A stretch of DNA of 40,720 nucleotides. It comes from Glycocaulis profundi. Lineage in GTDB: Bacteria > Pseudomonadota > Alphaproteobacteria > Caulobacterales > Maricaulaceae. The notes below the pieces were generated by a model. It saw only the letters and a program-made list of their open reading frames with translations. It did not search any database and was not told where the DNA came from. Both the position numbers and the translations under genes were made by a program. How positions within the stretch are numbered: position 1 is the first letter of the stretch; the number at the start of each line of letters is the position of its first letter. The stretch lies in contig VJOU01000023.1 of assembly GCA_007050995.1 (NCBI GenBank), forward strand, positions 1-40,720, written 5' to 3'. Shown here piece after piece: positions 1-9,778 of the stretch.

Positions 1-92
1 CGCCGATCGCGATGGAAGAGAAGCTGCGCTTCGCCATCCGTGAAGGCGGCCGCACCGTCGGCGCCGGCGTCGTCTCGAAAATCATCGAGTAG
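1..92 (+). CDS. tuf: Elongation factor Tu, C-terminal end (partial)
   Basis: The first 92 bases, read in the frame that starts at base 3, encode the last 29 residues of EF-Tu: [16 protein letters not shown], then [13 protein letters not shown] and a TAG stop. This is the strongly conserved end of beta-barrel domain 3 of the GTPase that delivers aminoacyl-tRNA to the ribosome. The rest of the gene lies upstream of the window. Its position directly before rpsJ is the classic str/S10 junction of many bacteria. Confidence 0.97.
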   Translation, partial: PIAMEEKLRFAIREGGRTVGAGVVSKIIE

Positions 93-115
93 ACGCCACT
101 CAAGAAGACACGCAA

Positions 116-148
116 CGGGCGGCGCGGGCCCAATTTCCGCGCCGCCCG
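116..148 (+). terminator. Perfect 12-bp hairpin between tuf and rpsJ
   Basis: A perfect inverted repeat pairs 116-127 (CGGGCGGCGCGG) with 137-148 around a 9-nt loop. No run of T follows, so it is not a textbook intrinsic terminator. It could attenuate read-through from tuf into the S10 cluster, protect the tuf 3' end, or be the end point of a Rho-dependent or processing event. No convincing promoter for rpsJ was found in the 94-bp gap. Confidence 0.55.
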
Positions 149-186
149 GGATGCGTTTGAAGGAAAGTTAGAACGGGACCGGATCG

Positions 187-501
<315 letters not shown>

Positions 502-505
502 GGTC

Positions 506-1324
506 ATGAGCCAGGCTCAAAATCTCCGCACCGGCGTGATCGCCAAGAAACTCGGGATGACCCGGGTGTTCGGCGAGGACGGCGCGCATATTCCGGTCAC
601 CGTCCTGCACATGGACGGCGTGCACGTGGTCGCCCAGCGCACCGCCGAGCGCGACGGCTACACCGCCCTTCAGCTGGGCGGCGGCGCCCGCAAGGCCAAG
701 CGCACGTCCAAGGCGATGCGCGGGCACTTCGCGAAAGCCTCCGTCGAGCCCCGGCGCAAGCTGGTCGAGTTCCGCGTGAGCGAGGACAATCTGATCGACG
801 CCGGCTCCGAGCTGACCGCCGAGCACTTCGTGCCCGGCCAGAAGGTCGACGTCGCGGGCATCTCGATCGGCAAGGGCTTCGCCGGCGCCATGAAGCGGTG
901 GAATTTCGGCGGCATGCGCGCGTCGCACGGCGTGTCGATCTCGCACCGCGCCCACGGTTCGACCGGTCAGTGCCAGGACCCCGGCAAGGTGTTCAAAGGC
1001 AAGAAGATGGCCGGCCAGCTGGGCCGTGAGCGCGTCACCACCCAGAACCTGGAAGTGGTGCGCGTGGACGCCGACCGCGGTCTGGTCTGGGTCCGGGGCG
1101 CGATCCCCGGCGCCAAGGACGGCTGGGTCGAGATCCGCGACGCCATCAAAGGCGTGAAAGCCGACGAGCTGCCCTTCCCGGGCAAGTTCCGCACGCTGGA
1201 CGAGCGCAACGCGCCGGCCTCCGACACCCCCAAGCCAGGTTCGGAAGAGGCGAAGATGGTCTCCGAAGGCGCGCCGACGGCTGAAGAAGCCAACGCCGCT
1301 GGCGAAGAGGACGCGAAACAATGA
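506..1324 (+). CDS. rplC: 50S ribosomal protein L3, with C-terminal extension
   Basis: The N-terminal 210 or so residues are ordinary L3 ([13 protein letters not shown] near the start, the [18 protein letters not shown] loop that reaches toward the peptidyl transferase centre, and [18 protein letters not shown] near residue 205). L3 is an early assembly protein of the large subunit. At 272 residues it is about 60 longer than E. coli L3. The extra tail is rich in Glu, Ala and Pro ([20 protein letters not shown]) and looks disordered. Its TGA overlaps the rplD ATG in ATGA. Confidence 0.97.
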   Translation: MSQAQNLRTGVIAKKLGMTRVFGEDGAHIPVTVLHMDGVHVVAQRTAERDGYTALQLGGGARKAKRTSKAMRGHFAKASVEPRRKLVEFRVSEDNLIDAGSELTAEHFVPGQKVDVAGISIGKGFAGAMKRWNFGGMRASHGVSISHRAHGSTGQCQDPGKVFKGKKMAGQLGRERVTTQNLEVVRVDADRGLVWVRGAIPGAKDGWVEIRDAIKGVKADELPFPGKFRTLDERNAPASDTPKPGSEEAKMVSEGAPTAEEANAAGEEDAKQ

Positions 1325-1959
1325 AGATCGATGTGATCAAGCTGGACGCCGGCAAGGCGGGCTCGGTCGACCTCGACGACGCCGTGTTCGGCATCGAGGA
1401 GATCCGCGCCGACCTGCTGCAGCGCGTGGTCAAGTGGCAGCTCTCGCGCCGTCAGGCCGGGACCCACCGGGCCAAGGAGCGCGCCGAGATCGCCCGCACC
1501 GGCAAGAAGATGTACCGCCAGAAGGGCACCGGCGGCGCCCGTCACGGCTCGCGGCGCGCCCCGATCTTCGTGGGCGGCGGCAAGGCGCACGGCCCCAAGG
1601 TCCGTTCGCACGCCACCGACCTGCCCAAGAAGGTCCGCGCGCTCGGCCTGAAGCACGCCCTGTCCTCGAAGATGAAGTCCTCGGACGTCATCGTTCTGGA
1701 CAGCGCCGCCCTGGACGAAGCCAAGACCAAGACCCTGGTCGACGCTTTCGCCAAGCTGGAGCTGAAAAGCGCCCTCATCATCGACGGTGAGAGCGTGGAC
1801 GAGAACTTCGCCCGTGCCGCGCGCAACATCCCGAACGTGGACGTGCTGCCCGCGCAAGGGCTCAACGTCTATGACGTGCTGCGCCGGGACAAGCTGGTCC
1901 TGACGAAAGCCGCGGTCGAGGCGATCAACGAGCGGCTCGCGCCGCGGGAGACTGCGTGA
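1321..1959 (+). CDS. rplD: 50S ribosomal protein L4
   Basis: A 212-residue L4 with the basic extended loop at about residues 40-80 ([19 protein letters not shown], then [17 protein letters not shown]) that lines the peptide exit tunnel. L4 is needed for early 50S assembly. In E. coli it represses its own operon, but no equivalent leader element can be seen here. It starts in the last codon of rplC and its stop overlaps the next start, so translational coupling is likely. Confidence 0.98.
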   Translation: MKIDVIKLDAGKAGSVDLDDAVFGIEEIRADLLQRVVKWQLSRRQAGTHRAKERAEIARTGKKMYRQKGTGGARHGSRRAPIFVGGGKAHGPKVRSHATDLPKKVRALGLKHALSSKMKSSDVIVLDSAALDEAKTKTLVDAFAKLELKSALIIDGESVDENFARAARNIPNVDVLPAQGLNVYDVLRRDKLVLTKAAVEAINERLAPRETA

Positions 1960-2252
1960 TGCCTGCCGCCCGCCACTACGACACCATCTTGTCGCCGGTG
2001 ATCACCGAGAAATCGACCCTGCTTTCGGAAGAGAACAAGGTCGTCTTCAAGGTGCCGCTGAACGCGACGAAAAAAGACATCGCCGAAGCTGTCGAAGAGC
2101 TGTTCAAGGTCAAGGTCAAAGCCGTGAACACCCTGCGCCAGAAGGGCAAGGTCAAACGTTTCCGCGGCATCATGGGACGCCGCGACGACGTGAAGAAAGC
2201 TGTGGTGACCCTCGAAGAGGGCCACTCCATCGACGTCACCACCGGTCTTTAG
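1959..2252 (+). CDS. rplW: 50S ribosomal protein L23
   Basis: L23 lies at the exit of the peptide tunnel and is the docking site for trigger factor and SRP. The 97-residue protein shows the family signatures [32 protein letters not shown] and [14 protein letters not shown] start it at the ATG at 1959, which shares its A with the TGA of rplD. A GTG one codon earlier (1956) is possible but lies inside the rplD stop region and adds only one residue. Confidence 0.97.
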   Translation: MPAARHYDTILSPVITEKSTLLSEENKVVFKVPLNATKKDIAEAVEELFKVKVKAVNTLRQKGKVKRFRGIMGRRDDVKKAVVTLEEGHSIDVTTGL

Positions 2253-2277
2253 GTCCGGCACCGAGGAGTATTGAGAG

Positions 2278-3114
2278 ATGGCGCTGAAGACATTCAAGCC
2301 GACCTCGCCGGGCCGCCGGGCGCTCGTTCTCGTGGACCGCAGCGATCTGCATGCGGGCCGCCCCGAGAAGACCCTGGTCGAAGGCCTGCGCCGCAAGGGC
2401 GGCCGGAACAACACCGGCCGGATCACCGCGCGCCGCCGTGGGGGCGGAGCCAAGAAGCTGTACCGGATCATCGACTTCAAGCGGCGCAAGTTCGACGTGC
2501 CCGCGACGGTCGAGCGTCTGGAGTACGACCCCAACCGGACCGCGTTCATCGCCCTCATCAAGTATGAGGACGGCGAGCTGGCCTACATCCTGGCGCCGCA
2601 GCGCCTGGCCGCGGGCGACACCGTCCTCGCGTCGGCCAAGGGCGACGTGAAGCCGGGCAACGCCATGCCGCTGAAGGCCATCCCGGTCGGCACCATCATC
2701 CACAATGTGGAGATGAAGCCGGAGAAGGGCGGCCAGATCGCGCGTTCGGCGGGCGCCTACGCCCAGCTGGTCGGCCGCGACGCCGGCTACGCCCAGGTGC
2801 GCCTGATGAGCGGCGAGCTGCGCATGGTCCATGAAGACTGCATGGCCACGGTGGGCGCGGTGTCCAACGCCGACCATCTGAACATCAATCTGGGCAAGGC
2901 CGGCCGCAAGCGTCACATGGGCAAGCGCCCTGCGGTGCGCGGCGTGGCCATGAACCCGGTCGATCACCCGCACGGCGGCGGCGAAGGCCGCACGTCCGGC
3001 GGCCGCCATCCGGTGACCCCCTGGGGCAAGCCCACCAAGGGCCGCAAGACCCGCAAGAACAAGGGCACCGACAAGTTCATCATCCGCTCGCGCCACGAGC
3101 GCAAGAAACGCTAG
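2278..3114 (+). CDS. rplB: 50S ribosomal protein L2
   Basis: A 278-residue L2, close to the E. coli length. It has the N-terminal [16 protein letters not shown] segment, an OB/SH3-like core, and the conserved [17 protein letters not shown] loop at about residues 226-242, whose histidine lies next to the peptidyl transferase centre. The very basic C-terminus enters the rRNA. A GAGGAG ribosome binding site lies 9 bp upstream of the ATG. Confidence 0.98.
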   Translation: MALKTFKPTSPGRRALVLVDRSDLHAGRPEKTLVEGLRRKGGRNNTGRITARRRGGGAKKLYRIIDFKRRKFDVPATVERLEYDPNRTAFIALIKYEDGELAYILAPQRLAAGDTVLASAKGDVKPGNAMPLKAIPVGTIIHNVEMKPEKGGQIARSAGAYAQLVGRDAGYAQVRLMSGELRMVHEDCMATVGAVSNADHLNINLGKAGRKRHMGKRPAVRGVAMNPVDHPHGGGEGRTSGGRHPVTPWGKPTKGRKTRKNKGTDKFIIRSRHERKKR

Positions 3115-3128
3115 GGAGCGCCAGCCTC

Positions 3129-3407
3129 ATGCCCCGTTCTGTCTGGAAAGGTCCGTTCGTCGACGGATACCTCCTGAAGAAAGCCGAAGCCGCGCATGAC
3201 GGCGGACGCAAGCAGGCCGTCAAGACCTGGTCGCGCCGCTCCACCATCATGCCGCAGTTCGTGGGCCTGACTTTCCAGGTTCACAACGGCAACAAGTTCG
3301 TCCCCGTCCTCGTCAGCGAGGACATGGTCGGTCACAAGCTCGGCGAGTTCTCGCCCACGCGGACCTATTACGGCCACGCGGCGGACAAGAAAGCCAAGAG
3401 GAAGTAA
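3129..3407 (+). CDS. rpsS: 30S ribosomal protein S19
   Basis: A 92-residue S19, the standard length. It begins [17 protein letters not shown] and has the [19 protein letters not shown] core. It sits at the top of the 30S head, contacts S13 and helps form the intersubunit bridge near the A site. It is followed after 4 bp by rplV. Confidence 0.98.
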   Translation: MPRSVWKGPFVDGYLLKKAEAAHDGGRKQAVKTWSRRSTIMPQFVGLTFQVHNGNKFVPVLVSEDMVGHKLGEFSPTRTYYGHAADKKAKRK

Positions 3408-3411
3408 CGCG

Positions 3412-3792
3412 ATGGGCAAGGCCACCAATCCCCGCCGGGTCGCCGACAACGAGGCGCGCTCCAAGGTCCGCATGCTGCGCATCAGCCCGCAGAAGCTGAA
3501 CCTGGTCGCCTCGATGATCCGCGGCAAGCCGGTCGAAAAGGCGCTCAACGAGCTCGCCTTCTCGCGCAAGCGCGCCGCGGTCGACGTCAAGAAGGCGCTC
3601 GAGTCCGCGATCGCGAACGCCGAAAACAACCATGGTCTGGACATCGACTCCCTGGTCGTGTCCGAGGCCTATGTGGGCAAGAACCTGGTGATGAAGCGCT
3701 TCCGGGCCCGCGCCCGCGGCCGCGGCGCGCGCATCCTCAAGCCGTTCGCCGAGCTCACCATCGTCGTGCGCGAAGTCGAGGAGGCCGCGTAA
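3412..3792 (+). CDS. rplV: 50S ribosomal protein L22
   Basis: A 126-residue L22. The core carries [21 protein letters not shown] and the beta hairpin ending in [15 protein letters not shown] that reaches into the exit tunnel; in other species mutations of this hairpin give macrolide resistance. Its TAA shares one base with the rpsC ATG. Confidence 0.98.
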   Translation: MGKATNPRRVADNEARSKVRMLRISPQKLNLVASMIRGKPVEKALNELAFSRKRAAVDVKKALESAIANAENNHGLDIDSLVVSEAYVGKNLVMKRFRARARGRGARILKPFAELTIVVREVEEAA

Positions 3793-4496
3793 TGGGTCAG
3801 AAAATCAATCCGATCGGCCTTCGCGTCGGCATCAACCGCACCTGGGACTCCCGCTGGTACGCCCGCGGCGAGGAATATGCGAGCCTGCTGCACGAAGACC
3901 TGAAGATCCGGGCCTTCCTGAAGGACCGCCTGAAATCGGCTTCGATCTCGAAGATCATCATCGAGCGCCCGCACAAGAAGTGCCGCATCACCATCCACAC
4001 CGCCCGTCCGGGCGTGGTGATCGGCAAGAAGGGCGCCGACATCGAGAAGCTTCGCAAGGAAATCGCGAAGATGACCGATGCGGAGGTCTTCCTGAACCTG
4101 GTCGAGGTCCGCAAGCCGGAAGTCGATGCGAACCTGGTGGCCGAGTCCATCGCCCAGCAGCTCGAGCGCCGCGTGGCCTTCCGCCGCGCCATGAAGCGCT
4201 CGATGCAGTCGGCGATGCGCATGGGCGCCCTGGGCTGCAAGATCATCTGCGCGGGCCGTCTGGGCGGCGCGGAGATCGCGCGGTCCGAACAGTACAACGA
4301 AGGCTCGGTGCCGCTGCACACCCTGCGTGCGGACATCGATTATGGCTTCGCTGAAGCGAAGACCGCCATGGGCATCATCGGCATCAAGGTCTGGATCTAC
4401 AAAGGCGAGATCCTCGAGCACGATCCGATGGCCTCTGAGCGCCGTCTTCAGGAAACCGGCGAGCAGCGCACCCGCTCGGGTCGCCAGGCTGCTTGA
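3792..4496 (+). CDS. rpsC: 30S ribosomal protein S3
   Basis: A 234-residue S3 starting [20 protein letters not shown] type II KH domain lies at about residues 40-110 with its GKKG loop ([19 protein letters not shown]). The C-terminal S3 domain includes [16 protein letters not shown]3 lines the mRNA entry channel with S4 and S5 and contributes to the ribosomal helicase activity. The start overlaps the rplV stop by one base. Confidence 0.98.
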   Translation: MGQKINPIGLRVGINRTWDSRWYARGEEYASLLHEDLKIRAFLKDRLKSASISKIIIERPHKKCRITIHTARPGVVIGKKGADIEKLRKEIAKMTDAEVFLNLVEVRKPEVDANLVAESIAQQLERRVAFRRAMKRSMQSAMRMGALGCKIICAGRLGGAEIARSEQYNEGSVPLHTLRADIDYGFAEAKTAMGIIGIKVWIYKGEILEHDPMASERRLQETGEQRTRSGRQAA

Positions 4497-4521
4497 CACA
4501 GGTCCGAAGGAGTAGACTGAC

Positions 4522-4944
4522 ATGCTTCAACCGAAGCGCACCAAGTTCCGTAAGGCCCACAAAGGCCGCATCCACGGAAACGCGAAGGGCGGCTACACGC
4601 TGAACTTCGGCTCCTACGGCCTGAAGGCCGTCGAGCCCGAGCGCGTCACCGCCCGCCAGATCGAGGCGACCCGCCGCGCCATCACCCGCCACATGAAGCG
4701 GGCCGGGCGCGTGTGGATCCGGATCTTCCCGGACCTGCCCGTCTCGAAGAAGCCGACCGAAGTCCGCATGGGTAAAGGCAAGGGCTCGCCCGAATACTGG
4801 GTGGCCAAGGTCAAGCCCGGCCGGATCATGTTCGAGATCGACGGGGTGACCGACGACGTCGCCCGCGAGGCTCTGCGCCTGGGCGCGGCCAAGCTGCCGA
4901 TCAAGACCAAGGTCGTGACCCGTCCTGGCGAGCACGTGGAGTAG
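4522..4944 (+). CDS. rplP: 50S ribosomal protein L16
   Basis: A 140-residue L16 that begins [19 protein letters not shown] and contains [20 protein letters not shown] and [18 protein letters not shown]. These segments contact the A-site tRNA elbow region of 23S rRNA. L16 is a late-assembly protein of the 50S subunit. A GAAGGAG ribosome binding site lies about 9 bp upstream. Confidence 0.98.
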   Translation: MLQPKRTKFRKAHKGRIHGNAKGGYTLNFGSYGLKAVEPERVTARQIEATRRAITRHMKRAGRVWIRIFPDLPVSKKPTEVRMGKGKGSPEYWVAKVKPGRIMFEIDGVTDDVAREALRLGAAKLPIKTKVVTRPGEHVE

Positions 4945-4949
4945 GACCG

Positions 4950-5153
4950 ATGAAAGCCCAAGACGTCCGCGCCCTCAGCGACGATCAGCTCCAGGACGAG
5001 CTCCTGAAGCTGAAGAAAGAACAGTTCAATCTGCGCTTCCAGCAGGCCACCGGCCAGCTGGAGAATACGGCGCGCTTCCAGAAGCTCCGCCGCGACATCG
5101 CGCGGATCAAGACGGATCAGCGCCGCCGCGCCATCGAGACCCAAGGGAGCTAA
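4950..5153 (+). CDS. rpmC: 50S ribosomal protein L29
   Basis: A 67-residue, mostly helical L29 with the family pattern [23 protein letters not shown] followed by [20 protein letters not shown]. It lies near the tunnel exit beside L23. It is spaced 5 bp after rplP and 3 bp before rpsQ. Confidence 0.97.
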   Translation: MKAQDVRALSDDQLQDELLKLKKEQFNLRFQQATGQLENTARFQKLRRDIARIKTDQRRRAIETQGS

Positions 5154-5156
5154 GCG

Positions 5157-5393
5157 ATGCCTAAGCGAATCCTGCAAGGCGTCGTGGTCAGCGACAAGCA
5201 GGCCAAGACGGTCGTGGTGAAGGTCGAGCGGACCTTCCTGCACCCCCTGCTGCGCAAGACCGTGCGGCGCTCCAAGAAGTATCACGCGCATGACGAGGCG
5301 CAGGCCAAGAAGGTCGGCGACAAGGTCCTGATCCAGGAATGCGCGCCGAAGTCGAAACTCAAGCGGTGGGAGGTCGTGGCCGACCAGGCGTGA
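5157..5393 (+). CDS. rpsQ: 30S ribosomal protein S17
   Basis: A 78-residue OB-fold protein with the S17 pattern [18 protein letters not shown], then [19 protein letters not shown] and [16 protein letters not shown]. It binds 16S rRNA early in 30S assembly. It is the last gene of the S10 cluster in the E. coli scheme; the 40-bp gap to rplN shows no terminator. Confidence 0.98.
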   Translation: MPKRILQGVVVSDKQAKTVVVKVERTFLHPLLRKTVRRSKKYHAHDEAQAKKVGDKVLIQECAPKSKLKRWEVVADQA

Positions 5394-5433
5394 GCCTGAG
5401 GTCCGACAGCCCGTTTTCTAACGGAGGATCACG

Positions 5434-5802
5434 ATGATCCAGATGCAGACAAATCTGGACGTGGCCGATAATTCCGGGGCCCGCCGCGTGCAGTGCATCA
5501 AGGTGCTTGGCGGGGCCAAGCGCCGGTATGCCGGCGTGGGCGACATCATTGTCGTCTCGGTCAAGGAAGCCACGCCCAAAGGGCGCGTGAAGAAGGGTGA
5601 AGTGCGCAAGGCCGTGGTCGTGCGCACCGCCAAGGACATCAAGCGGCGCGACGGTTCCGTCATCCGCTTCGATTCCAACGCCGCCGTTCTTCTGAACAAC
5701 AATCTGGAGCCGCTCGGCACCCGGATCTTCGGCCCGGTTCCCCGTGAACTGCGCGCCAAGAACCAGATGAAGATCGTCTCCCTGGCGCCGGAGGTGCTGT
5801 AG
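5434..5802 (+). CDS. rplN: 50S ribosomal protein L14
   Basis: A 122-residue L14, the usual length, beginning [19 protein letters not shown] and ending [13 protein letters not shown]. It lies at the subunit interface, where it contacts 16S rRNA helix 14 and, in other bacteria, the silencing factor RsfS. A strong GGAGGA ribosome binding site lies 7-8 bp before the ATG. This is the first gene of the spc-type cluster. Confidence 0.98.
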   Translation: MIQMQTNLDVADNSGARRVQCIKVLGGAKRRYAGVGDIIVVSVKEATPKGRVKKGEVRKAVVVRTAKDIKRRDGSVIRFDSNAAVLLNNNLEPLGTRIFGPVPRELRAKNQMKIVSLAPEVL

Positions 5803-5804
5803 TC

Positions 5805-6119
5805 ATGGCCGCGAAGATCAAGAAGGGCGACAAGGTCGTCATCCTGACCGGTCGGGACAAGGGCAAGACCGGCGAAGTGATCCGCTCCATGCCCCGCGAG
5901 GACAAGGTGCTGGTTTCGGGCCTGAACATGGTCAAGCGCCATAACCGCCCGACCCAGTCGACCCCCGGCGGGATCGAGGAGAAGGAAGCCCCGATCCACG
6001 TGTCCAACGTGGCGATCGCCGATCCCAAGACCGGCGAGCCCACCCGCGTTGGCTTCGAGACCCGCGACGGCAAAACCGTCCGCGTCGCCAAGAAATCCGG
6101 TGAGGTGATCGATGTCTGA
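5805..6119 (+). CDS. rplX: 50S ribosomal protein L24
   Basis: A 104-residue L24 with the KOW motif near the N-terminus ([21 protein letters not shown]) and the [17 protein letters not shown] loop. It is one of the two assembly initiators of the 50S subunit. Its last 8 bases overlap the start of rplE, which points to translational coupling. Confidence 0.98.
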   Translation: MAAKIKKGDKVVILTGRDKGKTGEVIRSMPREDKVLVSGLNMVKRHNRPTQSTPGGIEEKEAPIHVSNVAIADPKTGEPTRVGFETRDGKTVRVAKKSGEVIDV

Positions 6120-6672
6120 GATCGCTGAATACGAACCGCGCCTGCGCACTCGCTACCGCGAGGAAATCCGCGCGCGCCTGAAAGAGAAGTTCGGCTACGC
6201 CAACGACATGCAGATCCCGCGCCTGGAAAAGGTCGTGATCAACATGGGCGTCGGCGAGGCGGCCCAGGATTCCAAGAAGATCCAGGGCGCGCTGGCCGAT
6301 CTGCAGGCGATCTCCGGTCAGAAGCCGGTCGCGACCGCTGCGAAGAAGTCCATCGCGGGCTTCAAGCTGCGCGAGGGCCAGCTGATCGGCGCGAAGGTCA
6401 CCCTTCGCCAGGATCGCATGTATGAGTTTCTCGACCGTCTGGTCACCATCGCGCTGCCGCGCCTGCGGGACTTCCGCGGGCTCAACGGCAAGAGCTTCGA
6501 TGGCCGTGGCAACTACGCCATGGGTCTCAAGGAGCACATCGTGTTCCCCGAGATCGACTACGACAAGGTGGAGAAGGTCCGCGGCATGGACATCGTGGTG
6601 TGCACGACCGCCAAGACCAATGAAGAAGCGAAGGCCCTGCTGGCCGAGTTCGATTTTCCGTTCTCGAACTGA
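6112..6672 (+). CDS. rplE: 50S ribosomal protein L5
   Basis: A 186-residue L5 with the [15 protein letters not shown] strand, the [21 protein letters not shown] segment that binds 5S rRNA, and the [19 protein letters not shown] motif. L5 forms the 5S rRNA-L5-L18 particle in the central protuberance. A few residues at the N-terminus ([11 protein letters not shown]) exceed the E. coli protein. Confidence 0.98.
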   Translation: MSEIAEYEPRLRTRYREEIRARLKEKFGYANDMQIPRLEKVVINMGVGEAAQDSKKIQGALADLQAISGQKPVATAAKKSIAGFKLREGQLIGAKVTLRQDRMYEFLDRLVTIALPRLRDFRGLNGKSFDGRGNYAMGLKEHIVFPEIDYDKVEKVRGMDIVVCTTAKTNEEAKALLAEFDFPFSN

Positions 6673-6724
6673 CGCGGCAGGAGAGCAGGCCCACGCCGGG
6701 CCCGCACGCGAGGAGAGAAGTTGA

Positions 6725-7030
6725 ATGGCGAAGAAAAGCTCAGTCGAGCGCAATGAGCGCGTGAAGCGTCTGGCCAAGCGTTATGCGGCCAAGCGTGAAG
6801 CCCTCAAGGCGGTCGCACGCGACACTGACAAGCCCGTGGAAGAGCGGTTCGCCGCCCAGCTCAAGCTGGCGGCCCTGCCGCGCAATTCCGCGCCGACCCG
6901 GATCCGCAATCGCTGCGTGGTCTCCGGACGGCCCCGCGGCTACTACCGCAAGCTCAAGATGTCGCGCATCGCTCTGCGCGACCTGGCCAGCCACGGGCTC
7001 GTCCCGGGCATGGTCAAGTCCAGCTGGTAA
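6725..7030 (+). CDS. rpsN: 30S ribosomal protein S14 (zinc-independent type)
   Basis: A 101-residue S14. It has a single cysteine in the C-terminal part ([21 protein letters not shown]) and therefore lacks the CxxC pairs of the zinc-binding short form. This long, zinc-free type is usual in proteobacteria. It binds the 30S head and is assembled late. An AGGAGAGAAG ribosome binding region precedes the ATG. Confidence 0.98.
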   Translation: MAKKSSVERNERVKRLAKRYAAKREALKAVARDTDKPVEERFAAQLKLAALPRNSAPTRIRNRCVVSGRPRGYYRKLKMSRIALRDLASHGLVPGMVKSSW

Positions 7031-7045
7031 GGGGAGGGCTGACCC

Positions 7046-7444
7046 ATGTCGATGAACGACCCGCTCGGCGATATGCTGACCCGCATCCGGAACGCGCTGA
7101 TGCGCAACCGGAGCAATGTCGTCACCCCCGCCTCCCGGCTGCGCCAGCGCGTGCTGGACGTGCTGCTGGAGGAAGGCTACATCCGCGGCTACACCGAATC
7201 TGAAGACGCGCAGGGCTTCAAGCAGTTCGAGATCGAACTGAAATACTATGAAGGCTCCCCGGTGATCTCCGAGATCACCCGCGTCTCCAAGCCCGGCCGC
7301 CGCGAATACCGCAAGGTGAAGGATCTCCCGCTCGTGCAGAACGGGCTGGGCATCGCCATCGTCTCCACGCCGAAAGGCGTGATGAGCGATGCGACCGCCC
7401 GCTCGAACAATGTCGGCGGCGAAATTCTTTGCCACATCAGCTAG
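7046..7444 (+). CDS. rpsH: 30S ribosomal protein S8
   Basis: A 132-residue S8 with [14 protein letters not shown] at the start and [15 protein letters not shown] at the end. It binds helix 21 of 16S rRNA in the platform. In E. coli S8 represses the spc operon by binding its mRNA; I see no obvious copy of that site near rplE here. A second in-frame ATG at 7052 would shorten the protein by two residues. Confidence 0.98.
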   Translation: MSMNDPLGDMLTRIRNALMRNRSNVVTPASRLRQRVLDVLLEEGYIRGYTESEDAQGFKQFEIELKYYEGSPVISEITRVSKPGRREYRKVKDLPLVQNGLGIAIVSTPKGVMSDATARSNNVGGEILCHIS

Positions 7445-7457
7445 AGGGAGAGGTCAC

Positions 7458-7991
7458 ATGTCGCGTCTAGGCAAACTGCCTGTCGAAATTCCCTCCGGCG
7501 TTTCGGCCAACATCGCTTCGGGCGAGCTGACGGTGAAGGGGCCCAAGGGCGAACTCGCCTTCGCGTACCCCGCTCTGGTGAACCTGACCGAGGAAGACGG
7601 CTCCGTCGTCGTCCGTCCGGCTGACGAAAGCGCCCGCGCCCGGGCCATGTGGGGCACTGCGCGCGCGCAGATCGCCAACATGGTCAAAGGCGTCAAGGAC
7701 GGCTTCGAGGCCAATCTTGAACTGGTGGGCGTCGGTTACCGCGCCCAGATGCAGGGCAAGGACCTCAAGCTCGCTCTGGGCCTGAGCCATGACGTGGTTT
7801 ATGAACCGCGCCAGGGCATCACCATCTCCACCCCCAAGCCCACCGAGATCAAGATCGAGGGCGCGGACAGGCAGGTGGTCGGTCAGACCGCCGCGGAGAT
7901 CCGTCAGTTCCGTCCGCCCGAGCCTTACAAGGGCAAGGGCATCCGTCGCGCGGGCGAATACGTCCGTCGCAAGGAAGGCAAGAAGAAGTAG
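7458..7991 (+). CDS. rplF: 50S ribosomal protein L6
   Basis: A 177-residue L6 of two repeated alpha-beta domains, with [18 protein letters not shown] at the start and the signature [23 protein letters not shown] near the end. The start is the ATG at 7458, preceded by GAGGGAGAGG. The open frame extends further upstream into rpsH, but only this start gives the family N-terminus. L6 lies near the sarcin-ricin loop, where elongation factors bind. Confidence 0.97.
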   Translation: MSRLGKLPVEIPSGVSANIASGELTVKGPKGELAFAYPALVNLTEEDGSVVVRPADESARARAMWGTARAQIANMVKGVKDGFEANLELVGVGYRAQMQGKDLKLALGLSHDVVYEPRQGITISTPKPTEIKIEGADRQVVGQTAAEIRQFRPPEPYKGKGIRRAGEYVRRKEGKKK

Positions 7992-7999
7992 GTCCGGCG

Positions 8000-8359
8000 A
8001 TGAAAACCTCACGCGAAAAACAGCAACGCCGCGCGCAGCGCACGCGCACGCGGCTTGCAAAGTTCTCGGGTGGTAAGCCGCGTCTGTCGGTCTACCGCTC
8101 TTCCAAGCACATCTACGCCCAGATCATCGACGATGCGAACGGCGTGACCCTGGCTGCCGCGTCCACCGCCGAGAAAGAGATTTCCGGCGGCAAGTCCGGC
8201 GCGACGGTCGATGCGGCCGGCGCCGTGGGCAAGCTCGTCGCCGAGCGCGCCAAGGCCAAAGGCCTGACCGACGTGGTCTTCGACCGTGGCGGCTACATTT
8301 TCCACGGGCGGGTCAAAGCGCTCGCCGATGCCGCCCGCGAGGGCGGGCTGAGCTTCTAG
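8000..8359 (+). CDS. rplR: 50S ribosomal protein L18
   Basis: A 119-residue L18. It has a basic N-terminus followed by [19 protein letters not shown] and the C-terminal [24 protein letters not shown] pattern. With L5 it binds 5S rRNA in the central protuberance. It starts 8 bp after rplF. Confidence 0.98.
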   Translation: MKTSREKQQRRAQRTRTRLAKFSGGKPRLSVYRSSKHIYAQIIDDANGVTLAAASTAEKEISGGKSGATVDAAGAVGKLVAERAKAKGLTDVVFDRGGYIFHGRVKALADAAREGGLSF

Positions 8360-8369
8360 GAGGCGTCTG

Positions 8370-8960
8370 ATGGCTCGAGACAACGAACGCGAATCGCGCG
8401 GTCGCGACCGCCGGCGCAACCGCGACGAGGACGTGGACAACGAATTCGTCGACAAGCTGGTCCACATCAACCGCGTCGCCAAGACGGTGAAGGGCGGCCG
8501 GAACTTCCAGTTCGCCGCGCTGTCCATCGTCGGCGACCAGAAGGGCCGCGTGGGCTTCGGACAGGGCAAGGCGCGCGAAGTGCCTGAAGCCATCCGCAAG
8601 GCCACCGAGGAAGCCAAGAAGACCCTGGTTCGCATTCCCCTGCGCGAGGGCCGCACCCTGCATCACGACGCCAAAGGGCGTTGGGGCGCGGGCAAGGTCG
8701 TCCTGCGGGCCGCTCCTCCGGGCACCGGCATCATCGCCGGCGGTCCGATGCGCGCGGTTCTGGAAAGCCTGGGCGTTCAGGACGTGGTGGCGAAATCCAC
8801 CGGCTCCTCGAACCCCTACAACATGATCCGGGCGACCTTCGAAGCGCTGAAAGCCCAGGAAAGCCCCCGCACCGTGGCCGCCAAGCGCGGCCTGAAGGTG
8901 GGCGACCTGGTCGAGCGTCGCAATGACGGCGCGTCCGCGCCCGAAGCGATCGAGTCGTAA
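8370..8960 (+). CDS. rpsE: 30S ribosomal protein S5
   Basis: A 196-residue S5, about 30 longer than in E. coli because of an Arg-rich N-terminus ([20 protein letters not shown]) and a C-terminal tail. The double-stranded RNA-binding-like domain is present ([19 protein letters not shown]) together with the [19 protein letters not shown] signature. S5 is involved in decoding accuracy and mRNA entry. Confidence 0.98.
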   Translation: MARDNERESRGRDRRRNRDEDVDNEFVDKLVHINRVAKTVKGGRNFQFAALSIVGDQKGRVGFGQGKAREVPEAIRKATEEAKKTLVRIPLREGRTLHHDAKGRWGAGKVVLRAAPPGTGIIAGGPMRAVLESLGVQDVVAKSTGSSNPYNMIRATFEALKAQESPRTVAAKRGLKVGDLVERRNDGASAPEAIES

Positions 8961-8972
8961 GGAGCGCGACCC

Positions 8973-9164
8973 ATGGCCAAGAAGACCGTCACCGTGCGCC
9001 AGACCGGCAGCCACATCCGCCGTCCCAAGGACCAGCTTCAGACCCTCACCGGTCTGGGCCTGGGCCGCATCGGCAGGGAGCGTGAGCTGGAGGACACTCC
9101 GTCCGTCCGTGGCATGATCGCCAAGGTGTCCCACCTCGTTGAAATCGTCGGGGAGCGCGGCTGA
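8973..9164 (+). CDS. rpmD: 50S ribosomal protein L30
   Basis: A 63-residue L30 of the short bacterial type: [21 protein letters not shown], then [25 protein letters not shown]. It is a small surface protein of the large subunit. The ATG is preceded by AAGGAG. Confidence 0.97.
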   Translation: MAKKTVTVRQTGSHIRRPKDQLQTLTGLGLGRIGRERELEDTPSVRGMIAKVSHLVEIVGERG

Positions 9165-9190
9165 GGCCGTCCCCTGAAAGGAGTATTCCC

Positions 9191-9694
9191 ATGCGTCTGA
9201 ACGAACTGCGGGACAATCCCGGGGCCGTCAAGGAACGCACCCGCGTGGGCCGTGGCATCGGCTCGGGCAAGGGCAAGACGGGCGGACGTGGCGTCAAAGG
9301 CCAGAAGTCCCGCTCCGGCGTGTCCATCAAGGGCTTCGAGGGCGGCCAGATGCCGCTCCACCAGCGCCTGCCCAAGCGCGGCTTCACCAAGCCGAACCGC
9401 CGCAGCTACGCCGAGGTCTCCCTGGGCCGTCTGCAGACCGCGGTCGACGCGGGCAAGCTGGACGCCAGCCAGCCCGTCGACGCCCAGGCCCTGATCGCGG
9501 CCGGCGTCATCCGCCGCGCCAAGGACGGCGTGCGGGTGATCGGCGGCGGCGAGCTGAAGGCCAAGCTGTCCATCACCGCGGCCGGCGCCTCCAAAGGCGC
9601 GGTCGAGGCGGTCGAGAAGGCGGGCGGGTCCGTCACCCTTCCTGAGAAGACCGAGGCCGAGCCCAAGGGCAAGAAGGCCAAGAAAAAAGACTAA
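9191..9694 (+). CDS. rplO: 50S ribosomal protein L15
   Basis: A 167-residue L15 with the glycine-rich N-terminal half ([20 protein letters not shown]) that threads through 23S rRNA and a globular C-terminal domain. A lysine-rich tail ([10 protein letters not shown]) makes it about 23 residues longer than E. coli L15. An intrinsic terminator follows 14 bp after the stop, before secY. Confidence 0.98.
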   Translation: MRLNELRDNPGAVKERTRVGRGIGSGKGKTGGRGVKGQKSRSGVSIKGFEGGQMPLHQRLPKRGFTKPNRRSYAEVSLGRLQTAVDAGKLDASQPVDAQALIAAGVIRRAKDGVRVIGGGELKAKLSITAAGASKGAVEAVEKAGGSVTLPEKTEAEPKGKKAKKKD

Positions 9695-9708
9695 AGCGGA
9701 CATTCCCG

Positions 9709-9740
9709 GGACGGCCCCTTATATGAGGGGCCGTCCTTTT
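9709..9740 (+). terminator. Intrinsic terminator between rplO and secY
   Basis: A perfect 11-bp stem pairs 9709-9719 (GGACGGCCCCT) with 9726-9736 around a 6-nt loop TATATG and is followed at once by TTTT (9737-9740). This is a textbook Rho-independent terminator. It lies inside the spc cluster, where transcription normally continues into secY, so it should reduce but need not stop read-through. No good promoter for secY was found downstream of it. Confidence 0.85.
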
Positions 9741-9778
9741 CCGCCTTTTAAGGCTGCTGCACGGAGCAAGGTACGGAT

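Noticed and set aside
7389-7457. Longer rplF starting at 7389
   Set aside because: The extra 23 codons lie inside rpsH in another frame and do not match L6. The ATG at 7458 has a ribosome binding site and gives the family N-terminus.
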